DNA of 30,011 bases from JBOICV01 sp050740255 (GTDB lineage Bacteria > Pseudomonadota > Gammaproteobacteria > Nevskiales > JBOICV01): contig JBOICV010000076.1 in NCBI GenBank assembly GCA_050740255.1, forward strand, positions 1-30,011. The letters are read 5' to 3'. The notes below the pieces were generated by a model. That model saw only the letters and a program-made list of their open reading frames with translations. It was not told the DNA's origin and made no database searches. Shown here one piece after another: positions 23,364 to 30,011 of this stretch; the stretch's first letter is position 1; each line of letters begins with the position of its first letter. The position numbers and the translations under genes were made by a program.

Positions 23364-23446
23364 TCCTTCGACTCGCGCCATATGCCTGTCCTGAGCTCGT
23401 CGAAGGGTGGCGCTCGCTCAGAGCCTGTCCTGAGCCTGCCGAAGGA
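23364..23446. repeat. CCTGAGC-TCGAAGG repeats
   Basis: CCTTCGACTCGCGCC and CTGTCCTGAGCTCGTCGAAGGG form one inverted pair (23364-23405). A second unit, GCCTGTCCTGAGCCTGCCGAAGGA, follows at 23421-23446. The same motif occurs within the loops of the family A repeats at about 5693 and 11143. It fills the gap between mnmE and the thioesterase gene. Confidence 0.75.
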
Positions 23447-23468
23447 ATGACGCCGGCTATGGCCACCG

Positions 23469-24809
23469 TCACTTACCGATACAAAAGCTGCTGAAAATCC
23501 GGCCCAGCAAATCGTCAGAGGTAAATTCGCCGGTGATTTCGCTGAGCGATGTCTGAGCTGCGCGCAGCTCCTCCGCGAGTAACTCGCCGGCGCGATGCAC
23601 TTCCAACTGCTCGCGGGCACGGCCGAGCGCGGCGCGTGCGCGCTGCAAGGCATCGAGATGCCGGCGCCGGGCGAGAAACACGCCTTCCGGCGGCGCATAC
23701 CCGATACATGCTTTGAGGTGGCTACGCAAGATATCCAGCCCTGCGCCGGTTTTCGCGGACAGCCGGATGTTGTCGCCAATTCGCTCGGCAGGTCGGCAGG
23801 AAAGATCGCATTTGTTCAGCAACAGCGTCACGGCCAGATTACCCGGCAGGCTCGCGCGAATCTCGCGGTCCGCATCGGTTTCGCCCGTTCGATCATCCAC
23901 CAGCAGCAATACGCGGTCGGCGCTGGCCATCTCGGCGCGCGCCCGGCGCATGCCTTCCTGTTCCACCGGATCGGTGCTGGGGCGCAGGCCGGCCGTGTCG
24001 ATCACATGCAAGGGCAAACCGTCGAGCGCGATTTGTTCGCGCAGTACGTCGCGCGTGGTGCCGGGGACATCGGTGACGATGGCGGTATCGCGGCCGGCGA
24101 GTGTGTTGAGCAGCGAGGACTTGCCGACATTCGGCTGGCCGGCGATGACAACAGTAAGTCCTTCACGCAGCAGACTGCCTTGCTGGGCTTTAGCGGCGAG
24201 TTCGTCGAGCTGGGCTTGCAGCCCGAGCATACGCGCCAGCAGCTTGCCGTCGGCAAGAAAGTCCACTTCTTCCTCTGGAAAGTCGATCGCCGCCTCGACG
24301 TACATCCGCAAGCCAATCAGCGCCTCGACCAGCAGGCTTACTCGCTGCGAGAACTCGCCTTCCAGCGAACGCTGCGCGGCGCGAACTGCCGCAGTGCTGC
24401 CCGCATCGATCAGGTCGGCAACCGCCTCGGCTTGTGCGAGATCGAGTTTGTCGTTGAGAAAGGCGCGCTCGGTGAATTCCCCCGCCCGTGCGGCTCTGGC
24501 GCCCAGCTCCAGCACACGCGCCAGCAGCAAATCCATCACCACCGCGCCGCCGTGACCGTGCAGCTCCAATACATCTTCACCGGTATAGGAATGCGGCGCC
24601 GGAAAAAACAAGGCCAGCCCCGTATCAATGACGGCGCCGGCTGCGTCGCGGAATTTTGCCAGACGGGCAAGGCGTGGCTCGGGTAGTTTGCCGAGCAAGG
24701 CGGCGGCCAGCTCGCGCGCAGCGGGGCCGGAAATTCGGATAATGCCGACGCCGCCGCGCCCGGGGGGCGTGGCGACAGCGGCGATCGTGTCGTTGGTGGC
24801 GCGGGTCAT
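23469..24809 (-). CDS. mnmE: tRNA modification GTPase MnmE
   Basis: GTPase that acts with MnmG to put the carboxymethylaminomethyl group on uridine 34 of certain tRNAs. The 446-residue length fits. The N-terminus DTIAAVATPPGRGGVGIIRISG is the tetrahydrofolate-binding domain. The G domain has GQPNVGKSSLLNTLAG near 225-240, a TTRD switch, DTAGLR and NKCD. The protein ends in FCIGK, the conserved C-x-G-K tail. It starts eight bases after the yidC stop, in the usual rpmH-rnpA-yidD-yidC-mnmE order. Confidence 0.97.
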   Translation of the reverse strand: MTRATNDTIAAVATPPGRGGVGIIRISGPAARELAAALLGKLPEPRLARLAKFRDAAGAVIDTGLALFFPAPHSYTGEDVLELHGHGGAVVMDLLLARVLELGARAARAGEFTERAFLNDKLDLAQAEAVADLIDAGSTAAVRAAQRSLEGEFSQRVSLLVEALIGLRMYVEAAIDFPEEEVDFLADGKLLARMLGLQAQLDELAAKAQQGSLLREGLTVVIAGQPNVGKSSLLNTLAGRDTAIVTDVPGTTRDVLREQIALDGLPLHVIDTAGLRPSTDPVEQEGMRRARAEMASADRVLLLVDDRTGETDADREIRASLPGNLAVTLLLNKCDLSCRPAERIGDNIRLSAKTGAGLDILRSHLKACIGYAPPEGVFLARRRHLDALQRARAALGRAREQLEVHRAGELLAEELRAAQTSLSEITGEFTSDDLLGRIFSSFCIGK

Positions 24810-24816
24810 GCCGCAA

Positions 24817-26475
24817 TTATGCGGTTTTGACCTTCGGCGTTCCTTCGCGCTCCAGCTTGCGCGTAATCCACCACTGCTGGCCGATACCGATCATATTGCT
24901 GACCAGCCAGTACACGACCAGGCCTGCAGGAAAGAAGGCGAAGAAGGCGGTGAGCGCGATCGGCATGATATTCATGATGCGCTGCTGCGCCGGATCCATG
25001 GTCATGGTCGAGCCGGAAAGTTTTTGCTGAAACCACATGCTCACGCCGAACAGCACCGGCGTGATATAGAACGGATCCGGCGCCGACATGTCCTGAATCC
25101 ATAAAATGAATGGCGCCTGCCGCAGCTCCACGCTCTCCAGCAGCACCCAGTACAGCGCGATGAACACCGGGAATTGCACCAGCAGCGGCCAGCAACCGCC
25201 GAGCGGGTTGAAGCCTTCTTTCTTGTACAAATCCATCATCGCTTTCTGCATGCCTTCGCGGTCGTCGGCGTAGCGCTCTTTGAGCGCCTGCATGCGCGGC
25301 GCGAACTTTTTCATGCGCGCCATCGAGCGGTATTGCGCTTCGGTCAGCTTCCACATTACGAGCTTGACGGCGATCGTCAGCAACACGATTGCCCAGCCCC
25401 AGTTCCCGGTGAGCTTGTGGAATTTTTCCAGCACCCAGAACAGCGGCTCGGCCAGCACCGTGAGAATGCCGTAGTCCATGGCCAGCTCGAAACCCGGCGC
25501 GATCGTTTCGAGCCGGTCCTGCAACTTGGGGCCGATATACAACTGTGTGCTGAAGGTTTTCTCGCCGCGTGCCGCGACCAGTTGCTGTGGGCCGACATAG
25601 CCTGCTTCGTAAGCCGGCGCGGGGGAATCAGGTAGAGCCTTCGGCTTGGCGAAATAGCTGTTCAAGCCCTCGCCCGACGGAATTGCGGCCGCCATGAAAT
25701 AGTGCTGCAGCATCGCGACCCAGCCGCCGGTTTGCTGGGCGCGCAGCGCATCATCATCGAGGTCTTCGAACGACAGTTTCGAGAAGCGGTAGCGCTCGCC
25801 GCCGTTCTTGCGTTCGTACCAACCCACACCGATGAAGGTCTGGACGAAGGGTGGATCCTCGGACTGCGAGAAAGGCGTGCGCCAGAAACGAACATAGGGC
25901 GAGAGCTGCCAGGGTGCGTCCCGGCTATTCCTCGCCGTCTGTCGTAATTCGATTTCGTAACTGTTGCGCTTGAAGACATAAGTCTTGACGACTTCACGGC
26001 CGTCTTCGCGCCACGTAAGCGGCACTTCGAGTCGGTCTAGCCCCTCGGCCAGCCGGTACTCCGCTTGCCCGGCGCCATAAACAGCACGATGGTCCGGCGC
26101 GGTGCCTTCGGCGGCGATCAGCCCGCTTTGCAGAATGAAAAAGTTCGGCGTCTGATCGTTGAGCAGATAGAGATTCTGCTCGCCCAGTTCTTTCGAGATC
26201 GGCACACCGACCAGTTCCAGCCGCCGCAAGTCGCCGCCTTCCGCGCTGATTTCGACGCGCATGGTGTCGGTGAAGACGATCACGCGTTGACTGGCACTTG
26301 GCGCCGAGGCGACGCTGTCCACCGGCACCCCGGCCACGTGCGGCAGGTCACTGCTTGAAGTCGGTGAAGTGGGTTGTGACTGCGGTTTCGGCGCGTAATC
26401 TTTCTGCCACGCCTGGTACATGAAGAACAGAATCACGCCGACCACGGCGATCAGCATGAAGCGCCGGTTATCCAT
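24817..26475 (-). CDS. yidC: membrane protein insertase YidC
   Basis: Inserts and folds inner-membrane proteins alone or with SecYEG. The 552-residue protein has the Gram-negative layout. There is a first helix (RRFMLIAVVGVILFFMYQAW, about 4-23) and a large periplasmic beta domain to about 330. The conserved core follows (GNWGWAIVLLTIAVKLVMW; YRSMARMKKFAPRMQALKERY; GGCWPLLVQFPVFIALYWVL), with the positive arginine groove implied, and then the last helices and a basic tail. It lies four bases after yidD. Confidence 0.97.
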   Translation of the reverse strand: MDNRRFMLIAVVGVILFFMYQAWQKDYAPKPQSQPTSPTSSSDLPHVAGVPVDSVASAPSASQRVIVFTDTMRVEISAEGGDLRRLELVGVPISKELGEQNLYLLNDQTPNFFILQSGLIAAEGTAPDHRAVYGAGQAEYRLAEGLDRLEVPLTWREDGREVVKTYVFKRNSYEIELRQTARNSRDAPWQLSPYVRFWRTPFSQSEDPPFVQTFIGVGWYERKNGGERYRFSKLSFEDLDDDALRAQQTGGWVAMLQHYFMAAAIPSGEGLNSYFAKPKALPDSPAPAYEAGYVGPQQLVAARGEKTFSTQLYIGPKLQDRLETIAPGFELAMDYGILTVLAEPLFWVLEKFHKLTGNWGWAIVLLTIAVKLVMWKLTEAQYRSMARMKKFAPRMQALKERYADDREGMQKAMMDLYKKEGFNPLGGCWPLLVQFPVFIALYWVLLESVELRQAPFILWIQDMSAPDPFYITPVLFGVSMWFQQKLSGSTMTMDPAQQRIMNIMPIALTAFFAFFPAGLVVYWLVSNMIGIGQQWWITRKLEREGTPKVKTA

Positions 26476-26478
26476 GAG

Positions 26479-26715
26479 CTAAAGTTTGGGTGCGGCGGGC
26501 ACGGGATCGTGGCCGCCCGCGTTGAAGGGATGACAGCGGCAAACGCGCCGCGCCGCGAGCCAACTGCCGTGGAGCGCGCCGTGCCGCTGCAGCGCCTCGA
26601 CCGAGTATTGCGAACAGCTCGGATAAAAACGGCAACGCGGACCGGCAACGGCATGCAACACCGGACTCAGCAAGCGCTGGTAGGCGCGTACGACAGCGAT
26701 GAGCAGGCGGCGCAC
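26479..26715 (-). CDS. yidD: membrane protein insertion efficiency factor YidD
   Basis: A 78-residue protein of the YidD family (formerly UPF0161), which aids YidC-dependent insertion. It shows LLIAVVRAYQRLLSP, the conserved CRFYPSCSQYSVEAL cysteine motif and a CRCHPFNAGGHDPVP tail. The GTG start shares its last base with the rnpA stop (TAG/GTG), so it is translationally coupled to rnpA. Confidence 0.96.
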   Translation of the reverse strand: MRRLLIAVVRAYQRLLSPVLHAVAGPRCRFYPSCSQYSVEALQRHGALHGSWLAARRVCRCHPFNAGGHDPVPAAPKL

Positions 26716-27065
26716 TAGCGGCCCAATCTCAGCCAGTGCTGCGCCAGGCTGGCGCGCAACTCCGCATTTTTTCGCGCCGCAATACCACTTCTTACCATGA
26801 CCACCATATCCAATTGGGGCAAAGCGCCGCGGTTTTGCCGGAAGCTTTCACGCACGATGCGTTTGATGCGATTGCGCTCCACCGCCAGCGCCACCTGCTT
26901 GCGCGGCACAATAAGGCCGAGACGCGGGCCGTCGGCGTCGGCTGCGCCGGCTAAGCTGAGGATGGTGAAGCAAGGGTCGGATTGACGCCGGCCCTTCTTG
27001 AGCAGCAGTTCAAACTCGGGGCGGCGGCGCAGGCGCGCGCTTTTCTGAAAGCGCGCTTCGGTCAC
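26715..27065 (-). CDS. rnpA: ribonuclease P protein component
   Basis: Basic protein cofactor of RNase P, which removes 5' leaders from tRNA precursors. Its 116 residues include the family signature RNRIKRIVRESFRQN at about 73-87 and the N-terminal LRRRPEFELLLKKGRR. The start appears to be GTG at 27065, five bases after the rpmH stop; no strong ribosome site is seen, so coupling to rpmH is likely. Confidence 0.95.
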   Translation of the reverse strand: MTEARFQKSARLRRRPEFELLLKKGRRQSDPCFTILSLAGAADADGPRLGLIVPRKQVALAVERNRIKRIVRESFRQNRGALPQLDMVVMVRSGIAARKNAELRASLAQHWLRLGR

Positions 27066-27070
27066 GACGA

Positions 27071-27211
27071 TTACGGTGTGAGGCGGGCGCGGCCTTTGGC
27101 GCGACGGCGCGCGAGCACGTTGCGCCCGCCCTTGGTCGCCATGCGCGCGCGAAAGCCATGCGTGCGCTTGCGGTGAACATTGCTCGGTTGGTAGGTACGC
27201 TTCGTCGCCAT
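27071..27211 (-). CDS. rpmH: 50S ribosomal protein L34
   Basis: A 46-residue, very basic protein: MATKRTYQPSNVHRKRTHGF followed by RARMATKGGRNVLARRRAKG and RARLTP. This is the L34 consensus at normal length. A GGAG ribosome site lies seven bases before the ATG. It heads the rpmH-rnpA-yidD-yidC-mnmE group and diverges from dnaA. Confidence 0.98.
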   Translation of the reverse strand: MATKRTYQPSNVHRKRTHGFRARMATKGGRNVLARRRAKGRARLTP

Positions 27212-27340
27212 TGCCTGCTCCAGCTAAATGTTAGGGCGGAATATCAGAGTGAGCGGCCGGGGACGGCCGAAAGGCGCGCATTGTGCGGCCCAAACCACCT
27301 TTTTTCAAGCAAATTTGCATACTTCACTGCAATTCCGGCC

Positions 27341-27349
27341 TGTGGATAA
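27341..27349 (-). promoter_or_regulatory. DnaA box upstream of dnaA
   Basis: TGTGGATAA is the exact complement of the consensus DnaA box TTATCCACA. It lies 58 bases before the dnaA start in the rpmH-dnaA gap, where it probably mediates autoregulation of dnaA; it may also belong to the origin. Confidence 0.85.
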
Positions 27350-27407
27350 CTCTGCCGACAAGGGTTAGACTGGCGCCCTTCCCCCGGTCGGTCAGCGGAG
27401 CGCAAAC

Positions 27408-28724
27408 GTGGCGGCATTGTTGTGGCGGCAGTGCGTGGAAGCGCTCGAGGGGAAGTTGCCGGCCAAAGCTTATGGCACCTATATCCTGCCCTTGCAGGCC
27501 GACTTCGACGGCGAAACGCTAAGACTGCTGGCGCCCAACACCCTGGTGCAGGAAACCGTGCTGGAAACCTACCTGGCGCAGATCCAGCGCGTCGCCGGTG
27601 AGCTGGCCGGTGACGACGAACTGGAAGTGCGGGTGGAGGTCGGCAGCAATATCAAGCGGGCGCGCCGTCCCGAGTCGGCCGGGCGCGATGCGCCGAGCAG
27701 CGTCATCAGCCGCCTCGACCAGCGTTATATTTTTACGAGTTTTGTGCCCGGCAAGTCCAATAGCGTCGCCCGCGCGGCAGCAGAACGCGTCGCCGAGCAC
27801 CCCGGCCAGTCGTACAACCCGCTGCTGATATATGGCGGTGTCGGCTTGGGCAAGACCCACTTGATGCACGCGATCGGCAACCGTTTGCTGGAGCGCGCGC
27901 CGAAGTCGCGCGTGATTTATTTATCCTCGGAGCGCTTCGTCAACGAAATGGTCGGCGCGATCCGCCATGGCCGCATGGACGAATTCAAGCGTACCTATCG
28001 CTCGGCGGATGCGCTATTGATTGACGATATCCAGTTTTTCGCCGGCAAGACCCAGTCGCAGGAGGAGTTCTTCCACACCTTCAACGCGCTACTGGAAGGT
28101 AAACAGCAAATCGTCCTGACCTGCGATCGCTTTCCGAAGGAGCTTGATCAGCTCGACGATCGCCTCAAGTCGCGCTTCTCTTGGGGCTTGACCGTATCGG
28201 TGGAACCGCCGGAGCTGGAAACCCGCGTCGCGATTCTGATGAGCAAAGCAGAAGCTGCCAGCCATCCTCTGCCTGAGGAGGTCGCTTTCTTCATCGCCAA
28301 GCGCGTCAAATCCAATGTGCGCGACCTTGAAAGTGCCTTGCATCGCCTGGTCGCGCACGCACAGTTCACCGGTCACACCGTTTCCATCGACTTCGCCAAG
28401 CAGACGCTGCATGACATGCTGGCCTCGCACGACCGCCAGATCACGCTGGATAACATTATTAAAACAGTTGCCGAGTACTACAAAATACGCGTCGCTGATT
28501 TGTTGTCGGCACGCCGCAACCGCTCATTGGCCCGGCCGCGCCAGCTTGCGATGGCCCTAGCCAAGGAGTTGACCAATCACAGCCTGCCGGAGATTGGCGA
28601 AGCTTTTGGCAACCGCGATCACACTACCGTGCTGCATGCTTACCGCAAGATCCAGGAATTGCGCGAAGCGGATGCGCACATGAGCGAGGATTACAGTAAT
28701 TTGTTCCGCACGCTGAGTCACTAA
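27408..28724 (+). CDS. dnaA: chromosomal replication initiator DnaA
   Basis: Binds DnaA boxes and melts the origin. The GTG start has a GGAG ribosome site seven bases upstream, giving 438 residues, a compact length due to a short domain II. Domain I is WRQCVEALEGKLPAKAYGTYILPL. Domain III has Walker A GGVGLGKTHL near 143 and Walker B LLIDDIQFF. Domain IV carries the DNA-binding signature (SLARPRQLAMALAKELT near 375; GNRDHTTVLHAYRKI). dnaN follows after the predicted origin. Confidence 0.98.
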   Translation: MAALLWRQCVEALEGKLPAKAYGTYILPLQADFDGETLRLLAPNTLVQETVLETYLAQIQRVAGELAGDDELEVRVEVGSNIKRARRPESAGRDAPSSVISRLDQRYIFTSFVPGKSNSVARAAAERVAEHPGQSYNPLLIYGGVGLGKTHLMHAIGNRLLERAPKSRVIYLSSERFVNEMVGAIRHGRMDEFKRTYRSADALLIDDIQFFAGKTQSQEEFFHTFNALLEGKQQIVLTCDRFPKELDQLDDRLKSRFSWGLTVSVEPPELETRVAILMSKAEAASHPLPEEVAFFIAKRVKSNVRDLESALHRLVAHAQFTGHTVSIDFAKQTLHDMLASHDRQITLDNIIKTVAEYYKIRVADLLSARRNRSLARPRQLAMALAKELTNHSLPEIGEAFGNRDHTTVLHAYRKIQELREADAHMSEDYSNLFRTLSH

Positions 28725-28776
28725 TTCGCTCCGCTAACAAGTTGGGAGCAAAGGCCTGCATGAAAATGCAACAAGT

Positions 28777-28913
28777 TGTGGATAGTTTTGGCGGGCGATT
28801 TACCCCCATTTCATCCACAGCCGCAGGGCTCGAACCCAGGGGTAGTTGTCCACAGGGTAAGTAATCATAATGTTTTGATTTATATAATCTTTATAGCGTT
28901 ATTAGGCTTTAAA
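28777..28913. other. predicted replication origin (oriC)
   Basis: Three DnaA-box-like sites, each one mismatch from TTATCCACA, lie in 78 bases: TGTGGATAG (28777-28785, reverse), TCATCCACA (28811-28819) and TTGTCCACA (28846-28854). An AT-rich stretch follows at 28861-28913 (TTTTGATTTATATAATCTTTATAG), suited to be the unwinding element. The place between dnaA and dnaN is a classical origin site. Confidence 0.75.
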
Positions 28914-28992
28914 GGCTCCGCCTAAAACAGTCACTACAAAAACAGGTAGTATTAAATCTTCATTATTTAAAGCGCGAACTTAAGAGGAACTC

Positions 28993-30011
28993 ATGCGTTT
29001 TCAAACCAGCCGCGAGGATTTGCTCAAGGCGCTCTCTGCCGTGATCGGTGCGATTGAAAAACTTCAGACCATGCCGATTCTCTCGCACGTGCTGATCAAG
29101 GCACACGGCCAGGAATTGGAGCTCACTGGCACTGATCTTCGCCTCGAACTCGTCGGCCGCTGTCCGGCCAAGATCAAAGATCCTGCGAGCACCACGGTCA
29201 ATGCCCGAAAACTGTTCGACATCTGCCGCAGCTTGCCGGATGGCGCCGATCTAACCGGCGATGTGAAAGAGGGGCGTATCACGCTCAAGTCGGGTCCCAG
29301 CCGCTTCATACTTTCCACCATGTCAGCCGACGAATTCCCCGCGCTGGAAGACATCCAGCCGACCGCCAGTTTCAAAATCGAGAAGCGTGGCTTGAAAAAG
29401 CTGCTGGACCACACGCACTTTGCGATGGCGCATGAGGATGATCCGCGGCGTTATCTTGCCGGGCTACTGCTGGTGGCGCAAAAGAACCGGCTGCGTGCCG
29501 TCGCTACCGATGGCCACCGGCTGGCGCTATCCGACCTGAACGCAAGTCTGGACGTAAGCAGCAGCGCCCAGGTCATCGTGCCGCGCAAGTCCATTGCTGA
29601 ATTGGTGCGCTTGTTGGATGACGGCGAGGGCGAGATCAATATCAGTATTTCTGCCAATCATCTGCGGGTGGATTTGGAAAGGCTGCGGTTTACTACCAAG
29701 CTGATCGAAGGGCGTTATCCGGACTACGAACGCGTCATTCCTGACGCTGGCGACAAGACCGTTACCGCCGGCCGGGACGCCGTGCGCCAGGCGCTGAGCC
29801 GCACCGCGATTCTGGCCAAGGAGCGCTTCAAGGGCGTGCGTCTGACCTTGAGCGAGAAGCAGCTCAAGCTGCAGACGCAGAATCCGGAGCACGAGGAAGC
29901 AGAGGAGGTCGTCGAGGTGGATTACGACGGTGCGCCGGTCGAGATTGGCTTCAACGTGACCTACCTGCTGGACGTACTCGGCTGCATGACCGGCGACCGC
30001 TTCTCGCTGGA
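28993..30011 (+). CDS. dnaN: DNA polymerase III beta subunit (sliding clamp), 3'-truncated by window end
   Basis: Ring clamp that holds the replicative polymerase on DNA. The frame is open from ATG at 28993 to the window edge, about 339 codons of a usual 366-370. It begins MRFQTSREDLLKALSAVIGAI and contains the conserved LRAVATDGHRLALSDL and FTTKLIEGRYPDYERVIP segments. A clear AAGAGGAA ribosome site lies before the start. A TATAAT hexamer at 28883-28888 in the origin region could be part of a promoter, though no good -35 goes with it. Confidence 0.97.
   Translation, partial: MRFQTSREDLLKALSAVIGAIEKLQTMPILSHVLIKAHGQELELTGTDLRLELVGRCPAKIKDPASTTVNARKLFDICRSLPDGADLTGDVKEGRITLKSGPSRFILSTMSADEFPALEDIQPTASFKIEKRGLKKLLDHTHFAMAHEDDPRRYLAGLLLVAQKNRLRAVATDGHRLALSDLNASLDVSSSAQVIVPRKSIAELVRLLDDGEGEINISISANHLRVDLERLRFTTKLIEGRYPDYERVIPDAGDKTVTAGRDAVRQALSRTAILAKERFKGVRLTLSEKQLKLQTQNPEHEEAEEVVEVDYDGAPVEIGFNVTYLLDVLGCMTGDRFSL

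Noticed and set aside
23595..24686. Plus-strand open frame of 363 codons opposite mnmE
   Set aside because: Shadow of the GC-rich mnmE gene; no motif and no ribosome site.

Overview
The window is a gammaproteobacterial chromosome segment around the replication origin. At the right end the order mnmE-yidC-yidD-rnpA-rpmH (minus strand) then dnaA-oriC-dnaN (plus strand) is the usual proteobacterial origin neighbourhood. The sequence is GC-rich, and the E3 subunit of pyruvate dehydrogenase carries its own lipoyl domain. Together these suggest an environmental gammaproteobacterium; I cannot assign a genus.

Layout. 1-467: no convincing gene, with two direct repeats that look like an IS21-type end. 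468-2339 (-): lpdA. 2351-3170 (-): a GYF/RDD membrane protein broken by a frameshift. 3375-5572 (-): a GMC-type flavin dehydrogenase with its Tat-type small subunit. 5802-10952 (-): a four-gene microcin-like export locus made of a colicin V-like precursor, a rhomboid protease, an HlyD-type adaptor and an ABC transporter with a C39 leader peptidase. 11352-11911 (+): a RelE-type toxin-antitoxin pair. 12183-14768 (+): an RND/MMPL exporter. 14995-16359 (-): a secreted DUF1329 protein. 16641-20795 (-): aceF and aceE. 20962-22392 (+): a DUF4394 lipoprotein with cysteine repeats at its C-terminus. 22448-23337 (-): a phosphatase-like and a thioesterase-like gene, overlapping. 23469-27211 (-): mnmE, yidC, yidD, rnpA, rpmH. 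27408-28724 (+): dnaA. 28993-30011 (+): dnaN, cut by the window edge.

The central part (about 3.3-16.4 kb) lies between aceEF and lpdA, which are adjacent in many relatives. It is a patchwork of accessory genes separated by several families of palindromic intergenic repeats, one of which also sits in frame inside the lpdA linker. The most interesting locus is the microcin-like operon at 5.8-11.0 kb. Its precursor has a near-ideal double-glycine-type leader (G-S at the cleavage site), a Gly/Ala-rich core and a C-terminal two-cysteine loop as in colicin V. The rhomboid protease sits between precursor and exporter where an immunity gene would be expected. A 12-base G tract lies in the presumed promoter, and a hairpin terminator follows the precursor gene.
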